Shown here: positions 48,150-60,152 of the stretch, piece by piece | How the letters are laid out: the number at the start of each line of letters is the position of its first letter | Numbering within the stretch: position 1 is the first letter of the stretch | Source of the DNA: Homalodisca vitripennis | Lineage: Eukaryota; Arthropoda; Insecta; Hemiptera; Cicadellidae | Direction: 5' to 3' | DNA length: 64,000 nucleotides | Assembly: GCF_021130785.1 (NCBI RefSeq) | Contig: NC_060207.1 | Coordinates: forward strand, 99,421,501 to 99,485,500 | Made by a program: the position numbers and the translations under genes | The notes under the pieces: generated by a model | Database searches by the model: none | The model's input: only the letters and a program-made list of their open reading frames with translations | Told to the model about the DNA's origin: nothing

Positions 48150-49060
48150 TGTTGACATACCTATTACAATTCTGATATCTACCCCCCTATCATCAGTGAC
48201 TACCATATTATGGCCGGGAAATATTGTGGCCATCCGTCACCTACAGACGTTCCATATTACTGCTTCTCAATATTGCTACAGCATTGTACTGCAAGTAAAA
48301 CAGTACATATTTCGAAAACAAACTTTAGTAAGGGAGCCCGTAAGTCAACACATCCACACATTTTTAAATTTATTAATCCAAATAAAATTATCATTTATGG
48401 TAAACAATGGTGACGCCTTAAATATTTGAAATTATTGCAGAAAATGAATTACCAAATGAAACATACTCTACATGCATTATTTAAGGTAGACAAGTGCTAT
48501 GTACTTTATTTAGTTATATTAACAAAGTACTATTGCACTAATGCATAATTAACAACAATTGTATTAGTGCTACTTATACCCATCAATCCCATTGTTCTTG
48601 AAACGCGAAGAGCCTAAAATGAGTGAGACAAAATTGCAACAAATTAGTGTCTCACATAGAAAACTAATCTGATAAATTAGAGAAAACTCATACAATTCAC
48701 AACAATATAAAAGTTTCAGAAGTCTCGGGCTTTAAAATGTTGATAAAACACGTTAACGTTCCAGAAAACTAGGGCTGTGATCGTTGGGAAGGTCAAATGG
48801 GTCAAAAATATAATTCAAACTAACTAAAAACAAACAAATATATCGGACTATACATTTATATAAAATTTAAACCTAACAGTTAATCCTTAATGGCGTAATC
48901 GTTCAAGTAGGATTTAGGAAGGACTAAAGGTCAAAGACATATCGACGATCTAAAAGAGCGAAGTTACAAACACTCTTATATCAAGAAGTTCAGCAAACTA
49001 AAGAACTTTTAGGAGATGGATTTGCTTTTATCACATATGTTGTTTCATTGCCTATTCCTT
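48150..49060 (+). repeat. conserved island 'b', copy 2 of 3
   Basis: Counterpart of 12118-13020. Overlapping short plus frames at 48196-48429 are not preserved in the other copies because of gaps, so I do not treat them as genes. Confidence 0.7.
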
Positions 49061-49189
49061 ATTAATTATGTTTCTACTGACAAAACCAATAACCTAAATA
49101 CTTCTAACTACACAAAAAAATAATCTAGGCCAAGATTTTATGAAATTTACCTATAAAATAATATTAAATGATACATTTTTCAATAATAA

Positions 49190-50446
49190 AATCGTTATTT
49201 AATTGTTTTCTTCTAATAATAATATAAAAATAATAGGGAATCTTGTTTGTATTTTAACATTGTAATGATACATATGCTTACTATTTTATGCTTAAATAAC
49301 AACGATAATGTTTTCACAAAGACCTCATTAATTCGCCCAGGAGGTTCAGAGCTTACTTCACCTTCTTCCGAGGGAACATAACGAGGATAGGACTAGGTGC
49401 AATTTTCTAAACATAAGTAACCAACATTAGAAATATGCAAAGTATTTTATTTTGTACGATATATTAAGATCGCTTGCTTAGTCCATGATTTCCTTGAATA
49501 CAGAAGAAGTCTTTTCTGGCTGATGAATTCATTCCAAGTTGATTAAGATCTAAGAAGGAATATCACTGACTGTTGATTATTACTTATTTGTTATCAATAT
49601 CATTATTTACTCTAAGAGTAACTTCAAGAGTACTCCAATATCCTATAAAATATCTGCATAAGAGTAATGTCTCTCTTTAACACGCAATTTTGTTTTATTT
49701 TATTTCTAACCTATCCAGAAGGGTAACTGGCAATAACCGATTATCAGTTTTGGGGATGGCGTTGATTGAAGTGTTTCTTAACATCAGAGGATTCAAGAAA
49801 CTAGGAGCTTCGCCCCCTATGAAATGATTGCTACCCCACTTTAGATCGATCGAAGTCAGTAACCTATTCTCTCAACTTCAAGTGAATGGAGATTTCTTCC
49901 TTTCTCTAGAGAGCATACTATATTTAGTCTCGTTTGTTTCATCCTTCTATATCTTTAACTTAGATCCTTATCAATATCACACATTTATACTGCATATATC
50001 CTTCTGGATAATATTAAAATCTGAAATTTATAATCATAAAGAATTACTGTCTGCTAATGGATCTATTGTTATTTTAATAATACGCTGAAGAAATAAGCCG
50101 CCTAAATATAATGGTGAGCATTTAGATAAGTGTCACGTATTATTATCCGTAGATGAATGAGTTCTATGACGAAAAATAATCTAAATCCACTTTTAATGTC
50201 AATAATATTTTATATTATGTACACATCTTAATTTTAAACAATGTCGTATAAGAAACGTGTGACGTTAGAAAAACTTTAACACAATTATTCTACACAAATT
50301 TGAGAAAGTTCTGAATTAGTTTTGAAAGCACCTAAAGGAAACCCCAAAAGTGTACAAGAGCTTTAAATTGTTATTTTTGTTCAATGTGTTATGAATTTGG
50401 TTTGCTGTTGTAAGCTATGTAGCTCCTGAAATACACTCGTATATCA
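49190..50446. other. gene-free stretch
   Basis: A+T-rich DNA. The plus frame at 49828-50088 is hydrophobic (FSQLQVNGDFFLSLESILY and onward) but has no homologue in copy A and no splice context, so it is left as uncertain. Confidence 0.45.
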
Positions 50447-50765
50447 ATGCGAGACATCGATTTAGTGTCAGATACCAGACTAGACTCTGTGAGCGACACA
50501 AACACATATTGACTATTTACCACTTATTGAGGGCAGTACTGATTACGTTTTGTAACTGGGACGTGGTATTACGCATAACAGAAAATTGGAATGCATAACG
50601 ATGCGAGACATTGATTTCGTCTCGGCTACCAGACTCCGGGTATCTGTGGGCGGTACTAGGACATCATCACCATCTGTCCCTTATTACTGTAACATCAGTG
50701 ATCATGTTTCATAACTGTTGCATGGTATATTATATGTAATGCAAAGCTGGACAACCAGACACACG
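50447..50765 (+). repeat. small repeated element, tandem pair in copy B
   Basis: Unit 1 (50447-50550) starts aatgcgagacatcgattta and ends with ttattgagggcagtactg and gttttgtaactgggac. Unit 2 (50598-50735) starts acgatgcgagacattgattt and ends catcatcaccatctgtccct, followed at 50744-50755 by tgcaaagctgga. In the 36-aa frame, unit 1 reads MRDIDLVSDTRLDSVSDTNT to a stop. Unit 2 reads MRDIDFVSATRLRVSVGGTR and stays open to TAA at about 50720. The other frame is broken in unit 2. Confidence 0.75.
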
Positions 50766-51055
50766 GACTCTCACTATACGAACTATTTGATGCTTTACAC
50801 TAATATGAAATTTTTTAACAAAGGTGGGAATTTAACTTAAAATAGTGGTTAGTTTTACCGTACTTATCCGTTAAAATGAATTGATAACCACCTTATTCAA
50901 TAGTGAACTACATAAATAAATCATAAAACAGTTATTAATATTTCTCATTCATATAAGATACTAGCAGTTAGGCGGCGTGGTTTCACACGCAACTCCGTAA
51001 GCTTGTAATTTAATATGTTCTTAGTATTATTATCAATTTTTTATTGTCTAACCCC

Positions 51056-51057
<2 letters not shown>

Positions 51058-51094
<37 letters not shown>
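51058..51094 (+). repeat. (TG)n microsatellite
   Basis: About 18 TG units. It is not at the position equivalent to the 3029 repeat. Confidence 0.97.
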
Positions 51095-51097
<3 letters not shown>

Positions 51098-51394
51098 TAA
51101 ATGTTTATATGATATTATACGTCGTATTTACAACAATATTTTTATCGGCATCAGTGAATCCCATTATTTATAGAAATCCTTAAATGTATATATCAATTTA
51201 ATATATCAATACATCAATATCGTGAATATCAATTTTACGTGCCAATTCCTACTTACTAGTAACATTATTGTTACTACATACAAACATTTTTAAACATAAT
51301 ATTTTTATATATACGGGAATCGCATATTTTCTGGAAAATTGTAAAGTTAATTATGAGTTTTGAGAGAACGGAATTTGTCAAGGAAGAAGAAAAT

Positions 51395-51640
51395 TATGGT
51401 GGCTACTGTAAGGTACACAAAAATACATGTGAGAGGTACTGGGATCGTTACCAGGTGCTTCCACCATGTAAGGTCTGGCTCAGCCAAGTAACGTTAGCGT
51501 TATATTATGTTACATTTTGGTTAAGTTCTTACAATACAAGGTCTGATTTTGGGCTCACCAAGTAAAGCTTGGTTGTTCATTAGTAGGCTTGGCTACTGTG
51601 AGAGGATTTATTAGTAGGTTCGATACGCAATACAAATACT
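51395..51640 (+). repeat. dispersed repeat fragment
   Basis: It resembles the minus strand of 35040-35165 and also contains internal echoes: gtggctactgtaagg, ccatgtaaggtctggctcag, caaggtctgattttgggctc and ggcttggctactgtgagagg. It is probably an old low-order repeat. Confidence 0.4.
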
Positions 51641-51941
51641 CAATAGCATTAGCAATACTCACCAATACTAGCACAAATTAGTTTGTTTCAAAAATCAATG
51701 ACTTAAAGTTCCCTTTGAATAGCATCAGAGATCAGAAATATATATTTGGCACAAAATATTTTACTCTTGGGTAAATATAATAAATTTTGCCACATTCGTT
51801 TCTAAATTACAATTGACGCTTTGATTTGAAGTTTTATATTTGGACATTTTATTCCACATTATTTTATATCAGATAGTTTCATTCACGATCTAAGAGTGGG
51901 AAAATATTATTGTTAATATCTAAACATTTACATAGTCCGGT

Positions 51942-54426
51942 AAAAATAAGGATGCAACCTCGGAATGAAAGATAATAAGCTACAAATTTGCATACGTCTT
52001 TATTTTGATGGTATAAAACTTACCTCAAAAAGTCTCATATAATCACGTGTACGCGATTTAAGATATTTAAGGTCAAACTTCACGAAAATCAGTCTTTTGC
52101 TAATATCTCGTTTCCCTTACGCTAAATGACTTTGAAGGTGGTTAGAGAAATTGTAGAACGAAAAATTCTCTTCAACTTTTGTCTGAAGTATTTTTATGTA
52201 CGTTCAACCCTTTTTGAGATACAGCGCAAAGAGTAGGGGACCGCTTACCTGTATATACGATAATGCGAGTTCAGCCAGAAGAATAACAATAAATAAATGA
52301 GTTATATTGTTAATTATTCACTTCATATTATTTTATTATTATTATTATTATTATTACTTAATATTATTATATTGATTATTATTATTCAATTTTTTATTAT
52401 TATTTAATATATCATATTTATAGATATTAATTATAAGTTATATATTCTCTAAATAATACTTATTTTATTTTTAACAAAACATACAATATTAAAGAAATAT
52501 ATCAAATGAATTTTAATTATATTTTTATTTATTGATAATAATCAATAATCAATTATTTGGAGGTGGATAAGACTTTGTTTCAACTACAGATGATCGAATA
52601 TCTTCTCTAATAATCGCCGCAGCAGCAGCTTCTACTATTCGTAATCGTTCTTCTTCGGGTGAGCTTTTTTTTATTCTTGTACCAAGCTTTAGATAAAATA
52701 TTTGACTCTGTGTCAAGAAAAGAAATAGTGAATGACCCAACCTTAGTTGCAATTATTATATCAGTCAAATACTTTTCCCTCAATTTACAAATGATAGTCT
52801 TATTTGCCATCTTTCAAATAACCGCCAAATGTCCGGAAAAATCCTCTTTCCTTCACAATCCTTCCATCGTCAAAAATTAACCTTCAAACAAAGGATAGTC
52901 TTATCTTCCGGTACGTACTCGGTAGGAATATCTTTCAACTCTTTTAATGTAAATTGTGAATCATTATTATTTTCTATATATAAAAAATCTCTTTCATGGC
53001 CTGTGTGATTTTATCATCTTTGTGATGCTTTTTATCAGTAGGTATTCGATTTAAAAAAACGAGAGTACAAATAGCATAATATTTAGCCTCAGCAGCTACC
53101 AAGTCATGTTCAAAAAGTATACGATTTTTCACTAAATTTTCCAACAAGTCGCCACTTTCTTCAGCTTTCGTCAAAAAACGTTATTTTTAAAATCAAGAGT
53201 GCTTACTTTACTGATGGTTCGTTAATACATTTCTTTTTTTTGTGACTTCATCAGCTACTTACCAGAAAACAAGCAAGATGTTTTAAAATCAAATACCTCT
53301 TCTCGTTTTTTTTACGAGGTGGACTTTTTTTTACGAGGTTAGAGTTTCATCGTCTTCTGCACGTCGCTTTGACGCAGCAATTGAATTTGTACTTATATAC
53401 ACTTTCAGACAATCAAACATGCACCTTCACAGAAGTCAAATTATTTAAATAATTTATATGACCGTCATTTCTGTCAATACTTGCAGTTTTTAATGTTTGT
53501 AAGCCACGAACAACACTCACAGACGCACTTTCTGATATTAATGTAATACAAATAAAACAACAATCAGCCATTTCAATTAAAAGATACACTCAAAATCGTA
53601 CGTCTGTTAATGCTAAGATGTCGTTTTCAACTAACGGATAAAATACATTTTTATCGGTATAGAAATACTAACACAGATAAATACCCTACCATTCCCATCA
53701 CCAAGTAAACTATCTCATCACCACTACTGTATTTATACATAGAAATTCCAAACTCATTCGTTTACGGTGTGTAGAAAGTAAAAAAACCGTTTCATATATA
53801 ACAAATGGAGCATCTGCTACAGAGATTTGTATTTCGAGATATAATATTCATAGTAATATAGTAATATGGACGAAGAGTATTTTTTTTTAATATTTGGTAA
53901 AAATAAAAATAAGTATTATTTTATAGAATATAAAATGTATAATAAATATCTATAAAATATGGTATATTTAAATAATAATAACAATTGAATAATAACAATA
54001 ACAATAATATAATATTAAGTAATAATAATAATAATAATAATATGAAGTGAATAATTAACAATATAACTCATTTATTTATTGTATTCTTCTGGCTGAACTC
54101 GCATTATCGTATATACAGGTAAGCGGTCCCCTACTCTTTGCGCTGTATCTCAAAAAGGGTTGAAACGTACATAAAAATACTTCAGACAAAAGTTGAAGAG
54201 AATTTTTCGTTCTACAATTTCTCTAACCACCTTCAAAGTCATTTAGCGTAAAGGAAACGAGATATTAGCAAAAGACTGATTTTCGTGAAGTTTGACCTTA
54301 AATATCTTAAATCGCGTACACGTGATTATATGAGACTTTTGAGGTTAAGTTTTATACCATCAAAATAAAGACGTATGCAAATTTGTAGCTTATTATCTTT
54401 CATTCCGAGGTTGCATCCTTATTTTT
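51942..54426 (-). mobile_element. 2.5-kb fold-back element with about 540-bp inverted arms
   Basis: Bases 51942-52495 and 53885-54426 are inverted copies of each other. The outer 390 bp or so look about 97% identical; the inner part is (TTA)n-rich and looser. The ends read aaaaataaggatgcaacctc and its complement. The interior holds a decayed protein on the minus strand. Copy A lacks the whole block between its islands 'e' and 'g', so this is a copy-B insertion. Long inverted arms with unrelated interior suggest a DNA transposon. No target duplication is obvious and the superfamily is not determined. Confidence 0.88.
52552..53390 (-). pseudogene. decayed protein inside fold-back element
   Basis: Reading the minus strand from about 53390, shifting frames give KRRAEDDETLTS, then a short FDFKTSCLF patch near 53280 and VADEVTKKRN near 53250. 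The open part at 53174-52974 follows (AEESGDLLENLVKNRILFEH, DLVAAEAKYYAICTLVFLNR, KITQAMKEIFYI). Last come KYLTDIIIATKVGSFTISF and EERLRIVEAAAAAIIREDIR near the end. From memory, a Cys-containing patch followed by DLVAAEAxYH and a Cys is typical of a poorly characterised protein family common in arthropod genomes and often near mobile DNA. I could not check this. Several frameshifts make this copy non-functional. Confidence 0.6.
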
Positions 54427-54504
54427 CCTTATTTTACTGAAGTTAACATAACTTTTACGTAATTAAAGTGAATGAATTACTCTTCCAAAGTAAGAACATT
54501 TACT

Positions 54505-54565
54505 TGCAATACAATACATTACAATATACCTTTATTGCCAGATACAATTTTAATATTGCATAGCA
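54505..54565 (-). mobile_element. short LINE 3'-end remnant
   Basis: On the minus strand, ctggcaataaaggtatattg followed by taatgtattgtattgcaag looks like the terminal stretch of a LINE with AATAAA and short A/T repeats. Only about 60 bp is recognisable. Confidence 0.4.
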
Positions 54566-54909
54566 TGCGTTACATAATAATAATTTTATATTCGTTCAAA
54601 TAATAAAATGTCCTATGACAACGATTTCATTGTTAAAATATCGTAGTTAATTAACAGTAAAAGCTGTAAAGCAGGTTATATTGAATTAATAAACATTATT
54701 TTATTAAATAACTATTATATTGATGTCTACACATGATAATTTAATTAATTTGTTTTTGATAAAGGCACGTTAAAAATCAAATTAAAATCATATTAAGATC
54801 ATTGATAAAATTCGAATATTATCTAATATAATATTCAAAACGCCTGCTGTGTTTCATAGGTTTTACATTACTTTACTATGTTAAGAACGGGTAAATTCTT
54901 TTCTCGTAA

Positions 54910-55640
54910 ATATTCTCTGAATGATAGCAATACCTCTAGGAATGAAAATGAGTTCCATCACTTTTACTAAATATTCTAAATAACTCAAGGAACTTATGTT
55001 TTCCAAACAATATTTTACAATAAAAACAAACAATTTTTTTAATTATTTTTCTTCATTCATATAAATTTTGACCCATCAATACTAAACACAACAATAAGAT
55101 TTTAGGTTAGCGCTACATGAAAGCCAACATAATTTACAATAAAATAATTACCGTAACAATGGGCGTGCTGAGAACATGTCGGTGTGGTTACCTTCACAAT
55201 AGCACGGTGAAAATTAGAGGTTATATAGTAAATGATAGCTATGTATGTAACTGAGGTCTCTTGTTAATTCAGATCACCTTTTAAAATAAACTAAAATAGT
55301 TGGTTCTTCACGAAATTAATGGTGTATGTTTTACTCAAAGAACATAGTCAAGGTATATGGCTTTTTATTTCACTAATTCAGTAGGGAAAGAGACCACTAA
55401 AGCAGTTTCTGGAGCACCCGCATACTTTCAGTGTAAAATGCGTTCAAAGGTGCTTAATCTGCTTGTGACAGCCAAAATCAAGAGCGTTTGTTGTTTTAAA
55501 ACCGTACAGTTGAAGAGCAGACTGATGTGGGTCTAATCCCTTTAGTCTTCAGCATCTCAACTTGTAACGGAGCAGAGTCTTCTCGTGTTTACATGGGTTT
55601 ATTAGTAGTTAAATGGGTTCGAAATAAACAATTCATTTTA
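54910..55640 (+). repeat. conserved island 'g', copy B
   Basis: Counterpart of 23285-24250 without the TA palindrome. See there for the shared phrases and the argument against coding. Confidence 0.7.
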
Positions 55641-57104
55641 ATTAATGTTCATACATTTAACCATATATCAAATTATTGATCAAGTCTAACTAAAGGTATA
55701 CTTTAAAAAATCTTTGGTAAACATAATTATATATTTTGAATACATTTAAACGAATAATAAAAGTTACAAGTGGGTTAAAGGACGTAGGATGTACAGAATA
55801 GACTAAAATTTAAATAAAACACGAAAAAGTTTTTTTTTAAATAAACATATGCTTTACACTCATAAACTCCATGTATATAAAACATCGATTTAGAGATTTA
55901 TTCAGATAGTTTCTGAAAGGTTGTGTGAATCAATTTAGCATGCAGAAGAGTGGTGCAGCTTAAGTTTCATGTTTTGTACCGATGAGCGTGCCCGGCCTCC
56001 GGGTTGTTTACGGACATTACGTGCACAGAGGCCGAATGTGGAGGAAACATTCCAGTGCCTTGTACTAATGTAACATTACAGTGTATGCAAACAGTTTTCT
56101 CTAACAGTTAGTAGATTGGAAAAATTAGTGAAATAACATAATATTGGAGATAACAGATGTGAGAAATAAAACATAACTAAGAAGAGAAAATAGCGTTGTG
56201 TACAAAAGAATAGATCTCAATCCTCAATATTTAGTGTTCTGTATTGTAGGATTTTAGGACAGAGGGAAAATATATTTTGATAAAAATATTGGTTAAAAGT
56301 ATTGAAATATCCTATAAATTTATAAGGATTTAGAAAGATGCTATCGTTCTAAGTCCAAGAGAGTGAAGTGTAAGCAAACAAACCGTAAGTTCATTTCATT
56401 TAATTTTAAGTAACCAAATACAACAGTTAACAGACATTATAAATGTTTGCTAAAGACCCTTCATACTTAGGGTTCATTTATTTTAAAAAAAAAACCACCC
56501 GTTATTACCTCCTGTTTCACCTCCTACTCTGTATAGTGACTTAGCTGATTATAAATTCTACTTGGATTTTCAAACATGTACAGTATATGTTTTTTTAGTG
56601 CATCTATCTTGTATAATGACTTGGTTAACGGTTATTCTCTCTGGATTCTTAGACCTGTGGAGTATTTGATAATCAGTGTTTTGTATAAGGAATTGGTTGA
56701 TGATTATTCTTTTTGGATTCTTGGGCATTTTCTTGAAGTATTTGACAAGCAACATTTCTTTATCATCTTTGACAATTTTATCACCAATAATTGATTAGTT
56801 CTAAAATATTGGCGTATGGATAATCTTACATCACATTTTTTAAACCTGCTCAATATGATACACTCTGATCCTCAAAACGTTATCTTCTATTTTGTAGCAT
56901 ATAATTATAGCAGATTTCGGAAAACCTGTTATCCTTTCAAATTGTTATTGCTATTCTTTCTTCAGCTATTCCTCAAACTATTTAACTGTTTTTAAGGGAA
57001 CAAATAGTTCATGTAAAAATACCTGCTGTAGGATAGGCCATATACATTTTGAATTAAAAGTTTTAAATTCTAAATCGTATTTTGTTATCGATATACAAAG
57101 TACA
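55641..57104. other. gene-free stretch
   Basis: A+T-rich DNA with one G+C-rich patch at 55980-56070 (gcccggcctccgggttg and onward) that matches nothing else here. Overlapping frames on both strands at 56570-56794 share a repeated wording (ttgg(t)taatgatta-type) and look like a local duplication rather than a gene. Confidence 0.45.
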
Positions 57105-57240
57105 AAACTCATCACCCCCTCCTTCTCATCAATGACCACCCCTCACTATAATGACCGGGACATATTGTATCTATCCGTCAGCTGCAGACGCTTATAAACT
57201 GGAATTGATAGTCCCCTGCTGAATAAAACCGTGTGTATTT
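57105..57240 (+). repeat. conserved island 'b', copy 3 (head only)
   Basis: caccccctccttctcatcaa and tgaccgggacatattgt, then ccgtcagctgcagacg, match the heads at 12150 and 48170. The tail is not recognisable. Confidence 0.6.
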
Positions 57241-57624
57241 CAAGTTAAATTAATGAAAATCCCTAAATTTTTAAAAACCATTTTATAATTTGAAAATACC
57301 GAAGTATAAGTTATTATCGTACTTGGTAATATACATTCAGTAATGAAAACTATTGAAAACATATAGAAGATGTTTATACACATGATAATACACATATAAT
57401 ATATACGTATATATAGTACAATATTTCCTTGAAATAAATAAATCAACACATATAAAATATTTAAAAAGAACTAGATTGAAATAATACAGTAATCTTAATA
57501 ACTTCGTTAGAACAACACATAATTAGAGTATACACAGTACACGGATTCATACTTTAATTTTGTATGCAGAATCGCTTATACTTTAATTTTATATTCAGAA
57601 TCGCTTTTGTAACAATTTCAGTAA

Positions 57625-57790
57625 AAACTCTTTTATGATGAAAGTAGCGCACACTAAGCTTGGGGGAGGGCGAGATAGAGCAGTTGACTACCCGTAAAAC
57701 CTTACGGCAGAGCCTATCGTTGTCCTTCCGATAGACGTGAGGAGCAAGTCTATGATGCCAGGGATAAAATTTACCTTCGATTTACAGGAT
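57625..57790. repeat. conserved island 'c', copy B
   Basis: Counterpart of 14205-14400; it lies 0.4 kb after the third 'b' head. Its G+C content is higher than that of the flanks. Confidence 0.55.
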
Positions 57791-59948
57791 GAAGGAACTG
57801 TGGAGTCACACTCCACAAAACTTAAATTACGATATTCTATATTAACGTAATAGCATAACAATTCACCATTATAAATGATAGTATTTTAAGCATATAACCT
57901 GCAAATCGTATACAAACATTAATTTTGTACAGTGCAGTATACGTGAATTAAAAATTAAAAAGCATTTCATACAATAAGGAACTTTCATTACTATTCTAAT
58001 AAGAAATCCAAAAAAGAAGTTTTAAAACTTTTTGAAGTGGTTCTTAAATGCATAGTTATACTAGCAGTCTCCCGCGGCCTCGTACGTAATTACGTAGCCT
58101 CTACAGGTGTTTGAGCATTTTTTCGGATTTCATAACAGTCTTTAAATTTTTAGTCAAAGTTACAGAGTTTCATACCTGTATTATAATACTTACTATAGTA
58201 CTGAAAAAACACTGCGTACTTAATATTTGCTAACATTTATAATTAAAATTATATATTTACTAAAACTTTTAATTTTCTTGTCTGGATATTTTCTTGTGCT
58301 CAACAGCGGCAGTTGTGCAGAAAAGGTAGAAACAAGAAGCGTTAGTACTGCCATGCTGCATTCAAGACTATAAATGTAGGAAAACAGAAAATAGTAATTA
58401 AGTTAATTAATTTAATTAAACATTTGTTTGCGATGTCATAAAACATTGTTTTTACAGAAGATTACATCTAAAACGCTCTTTAATTAATAACATTTTTTTG
58501 GTGTAGTGCAACTTGAGAAATGGGATTTTTCCACTACTTTAGACACCAGTGGGGCATAGCAGTCGGGCATAGTCCAATAGATCCAATGTACCCAAAATTA
58601 ACCAAAGATCCTAATAGTACTACTAGTACAATCGGTCCAGTAGTTTTACGTGATTGAGTAAAACACATGCAAAACACGCACGCACGTACACAAATACACA
58701 CACAATAATTATATTACAATATAATAGTATGGAATTCATGTATATTTGTAACATAAAAACAAAAATAATGTGATGTATCCGATGAAATGGAGGACTTTTG
58801 AGAGAAGGATCAGATCCTGAACTGTTGATAGGAAGACAATTTGAGAGAAACGAGCAACGCTGAAAAGGAAGTATGTATTTTCACTTTTTTTAATTACATT
58901 TTTTTAAGGGTAGATATTCGCTTTCTAAGTAAAAAGTCTTTTATTACATGAAAGTTTCTTTAATTTATTCTGATTAAGAATATAAGCTATATAGCGTACG
59001 TTTTATATTACATATGTTATCATGATATGTTACAGTAAAACGTTTTGTGAAGACTTTTTTTGGCCTTTATAAAACTTGCATAGTCATTTAACAGCTACAA
59101 ACCAAACAATACAGAATCAAAAAGAGGCTGCTTAAGTGACAGAAAGAAAACAAACATACTCTACACACCAGAAGAGAATTAAATCATAGTAGTTTTACAT
59201 AAAACCCTAATTTCAATTATTTATTTTTTTAAACCTGGGTACAACTTTCTTCTGAACGAGCCATCCATTGGTCTGATATTTTGTCCTGGAATTTATTACT
59301 ATTTTGTCTAAAATATATATTTGTACTTAAAAAAATTAACAAAATTCTAAAATAGAATGCAATTAAAAGTTTCTTAATATTTTCATAATGGAGAGAAAAT
59401 GGTAACTTATAAATTTTTAACATGTATTTAGAACTAATGCACTTTATGCTTTATATAATCTATAATATGTGATGGAAATTTAAGACGGTTGTTCAAGTAG
59501 TTAAATATTTGCTGGTTCCAAACTAACTGGTGAATTACACATTAAAAAGTATTGAACTGATACAGCGCATGGATAAACACAGTTAAATGATTACTTTTGA
59601 GATAAATGTATTTTATAATGTTTTTATTCTTAACTTTGTACTGTTTTATGAATATAGATGACTATATATTTTATATTAAAAAATAAGTAATATTACCGTA
59701 TAAAAAAATACAAATGATAAACAAATAGTTAACATTTCATAAAACTTCATAAAAGCTCAAAAATCAATATTAGTTTTATGAGTTGTATATTAAGTAATTT
59801 ATCCATGTTATAGGTATAAATTACATTAATACAAGACAAAATGTAACATTAAGTAAAACCAAATTGATTTCGATAAGCTATTAGTATCTACTACTGCATT
59901 AAAAAGGGAGATAAGGAAGTATGATAAAGTTAAATAATACATAAAGGA
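57791..59948. other. gene-free stretch
   Basis: A+T-rich DNA with a weak match at 58780-58870 to 14690-14790. No gene is supported. Confidence 0.5.
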
Positions 59949-60152
59949 TCACACAAAGTCAAACATGTATTGCGTCAACAGGAAATTACACGTATATGGG
60001 TCACTACAAGTCAAAGGTCGTATCTCGTCTGTGGCAATAACCTGGACCGAATGAAAGGCGTCTGTTGAGTTATGTTTTATGTTTTGGGTAACTGCCAGGA
60101 CTTTATCTTGGTCGCCTTTATCTTCCGCCGCTGAATATATGTAGGAACACAA
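59949..60152 (-). CDS. candidate exon, unknown protein
   Basis: A minus-strand frame encodes YIYSAAEDKGDQDKVLAVTQ, then NIKHNSTDAFHSVQVIATDE and IRPLTCSDPYTCNF, an ordinary soluble-protein composition in a patch clearly richer in G+C than its surroundings. An acceptor-like tacatatattcag precedes SAAEDK (exon start near 60132). A weak donor-like caggtt follows HSV near 60045, so the end is unclear. No domain is recognised and no copy is found in the equivalent part of copy A. Confidence 0.3.
   Translation of the reverse strand: MCSYIYSAAEDKGDQDKVLAVTQNIKHNSTDAFHSVQVIATDEIRPLTCSDPYTCNFLLTQYMFDFV

Noticed and set aside
48196..48429. Two overlapping plus-strand frames in island 'b'
   Set aside because: Small gaps relative to 12118 and 57105 break every frame, so they are not conserved as coding.
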